Positions 63,815 to 64,000 of a stretch of 64,000 bases of DNA are shown piece by piece. Position 1 is the stretch's first letter. Each line of letters starts with the position of its first letter. Both the position numbers and the translations under genes were made by a program. Source of the DNA: an uncultured Bacteroidales bacterium (GTDB lineage Bacteria; Bacteroidota; Bacteroidia; Bacteroidales; UBA932); contig CANPZS010000006.1 of NCBI GenBank assembly GCA_947588835.1, forward strand, positions 1 through 64,000. The letters run 5' to 3'. Under the pieces are notes generated by a model, which saw only the letters and a list, made by a program, of their open reading frames with translations, did no database searches and had not been told where the DNA came from.

Positions 63815-63860
63815 CGGCCGGAACTCCGGACCTGTCCGTTATATTGAAAAAAAGATTGTC

Positions 63861-64000
63861 ATGAAAAGATTTTTCCGCTTCGCCGCCATCGTGCCGGCAC
63901 TTTCCATCATCTGCGTCCAGCTTCATGCGCAAAGCGCCGCCGACCTCATCAGAGAGAATCCGGACCGCGCCGCGGGCGTTTACCATTCATTCGAGTTCCA
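63861..64000 (+). CDS. Secreted protein, N-terminal part (possibly histidine-type acid phosphatase)
   Basis: The frame runs off the window after 46 codons. MKRFFRFAAIVPALSIICVQ is a signal peptide cut near HAQ. The following SAADLIRENPDRAAGVYHSF resembles the start of Bacteroidota MINPP/histidine-type phosphatases, where a similar GG(V/I)Y segment precedes the RHG motif; the catalytic RHG itself would lie beyond the window, so the function is tentative. ATG after an A-rich leader. Confidence 0.5.
   Translation, partial: MKRFFRFAAIVPALSIICVQLHAQSAADLIRENPDRAAGVYHSFEF

Overview
The window is a gene-dense chromosomal segment of a Bacteroidota bacterium, most probably order Bacteroidales. Four things point there. 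Transcription starts are preceded by the Bacteroidota-type -7 box TAnnTTTG, sometimes with a TTTG at -33. Leaders are A-rich and mostly lack a Shine-Dalgarno sequence. The gene content is lineage-typical: Porin_10-type putative porin, DUF3078 barrel, ExbB-X-ExbD-ExbD cluster, 525-aa GuaA, ProRS without the bacterial insertion domain, and a sugar-kinase/RapZ fusion. Finally, the lipid A genes run in the order lpxD-lpxC-lpxA. The genus cannot be fixed from sequence alone; LpxC is not fused to FabZ, unlike in many Bacteroidales.

Layout. 1-1.9 kb: an 11-bp tandem repeat array, a threonine aldolase, a remnant of an AAA-ATPase/nuclease gene, hairpins, and initiator tRNA. 1.9-12.3 kb: hisS, sppA, proS-DUF3078-tilS, a DPW-repeat lipoprotein and an OmpP1/FadL-like barrel. 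12.3-15.7 kb: lpxD, lpxC, lpxA and a WbqC-like gene. 15.8-20.4 kb: rimP-nusA-infB behind an intrinsic terminator placed in its own leader. 20.4-25.4 kb: tmk, a MauE/DoxX-like protein, a MurU-like nucleotidyltransferase, a CPBP protease, a sugar nucleotidyltransferase and an FtsB/DivIC-like protein. 25.4-30.2 kb: folP, a TonB receptor with an HMA metal-binding protein, and the kinase-RapZ fusion. 30.3-38.7 kb: porin with a lytic transglycosylase, pepO-lolC-like, a YczE-like membrane protein and a TPR-like protein. 38.7-45.7 kb: RNA methyltransferase, Nudix, queA, dprA, tatD-ansA. 45.7-52.2 kb: ExbB-X-ExbD-ExbD, alkaline phosphatase, asnS-udk-tonB-like. 52.2-58.2 kb: a four-gene operon (unknown 699-aa protein, acyl-CoA synthetase, dCMP deaminase, S41 protease), then yceD-rpmF-tRNA-Arg. 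58.9-64 kb: typA and guaA from overlapping divergent promoters, a 2-hydroxyacid dehydrogenase, tRNA-Leu, a 69-aa unknown ORF and the start of a secreted protein.

Much of the window serves the cell envelope (lipid A, porin, TonB energisation, SppA, lytic transglycosylase, LolC/E-type permease, likely cell-wall sugar recycling) and the translation apparatus (four aminoacyl-tRNA synthetase or factor loci, three tRNAs, L32, tRNA modification). There is no prophage, intact IS element, CRISPR array or defence island. The most interesting signals are regulatory: the rimP-nusA-infB leader terminator with a competing upstream inverted repeat, the 11-bp direct repeats, interleaved typA/guaA promoters, a terminator embedded in a neighbouring coding region, and universal abutment or overlap of convergent genes. 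Apart from the region around 1541-1889 there is no gene-free stretch longer than 300 bases.
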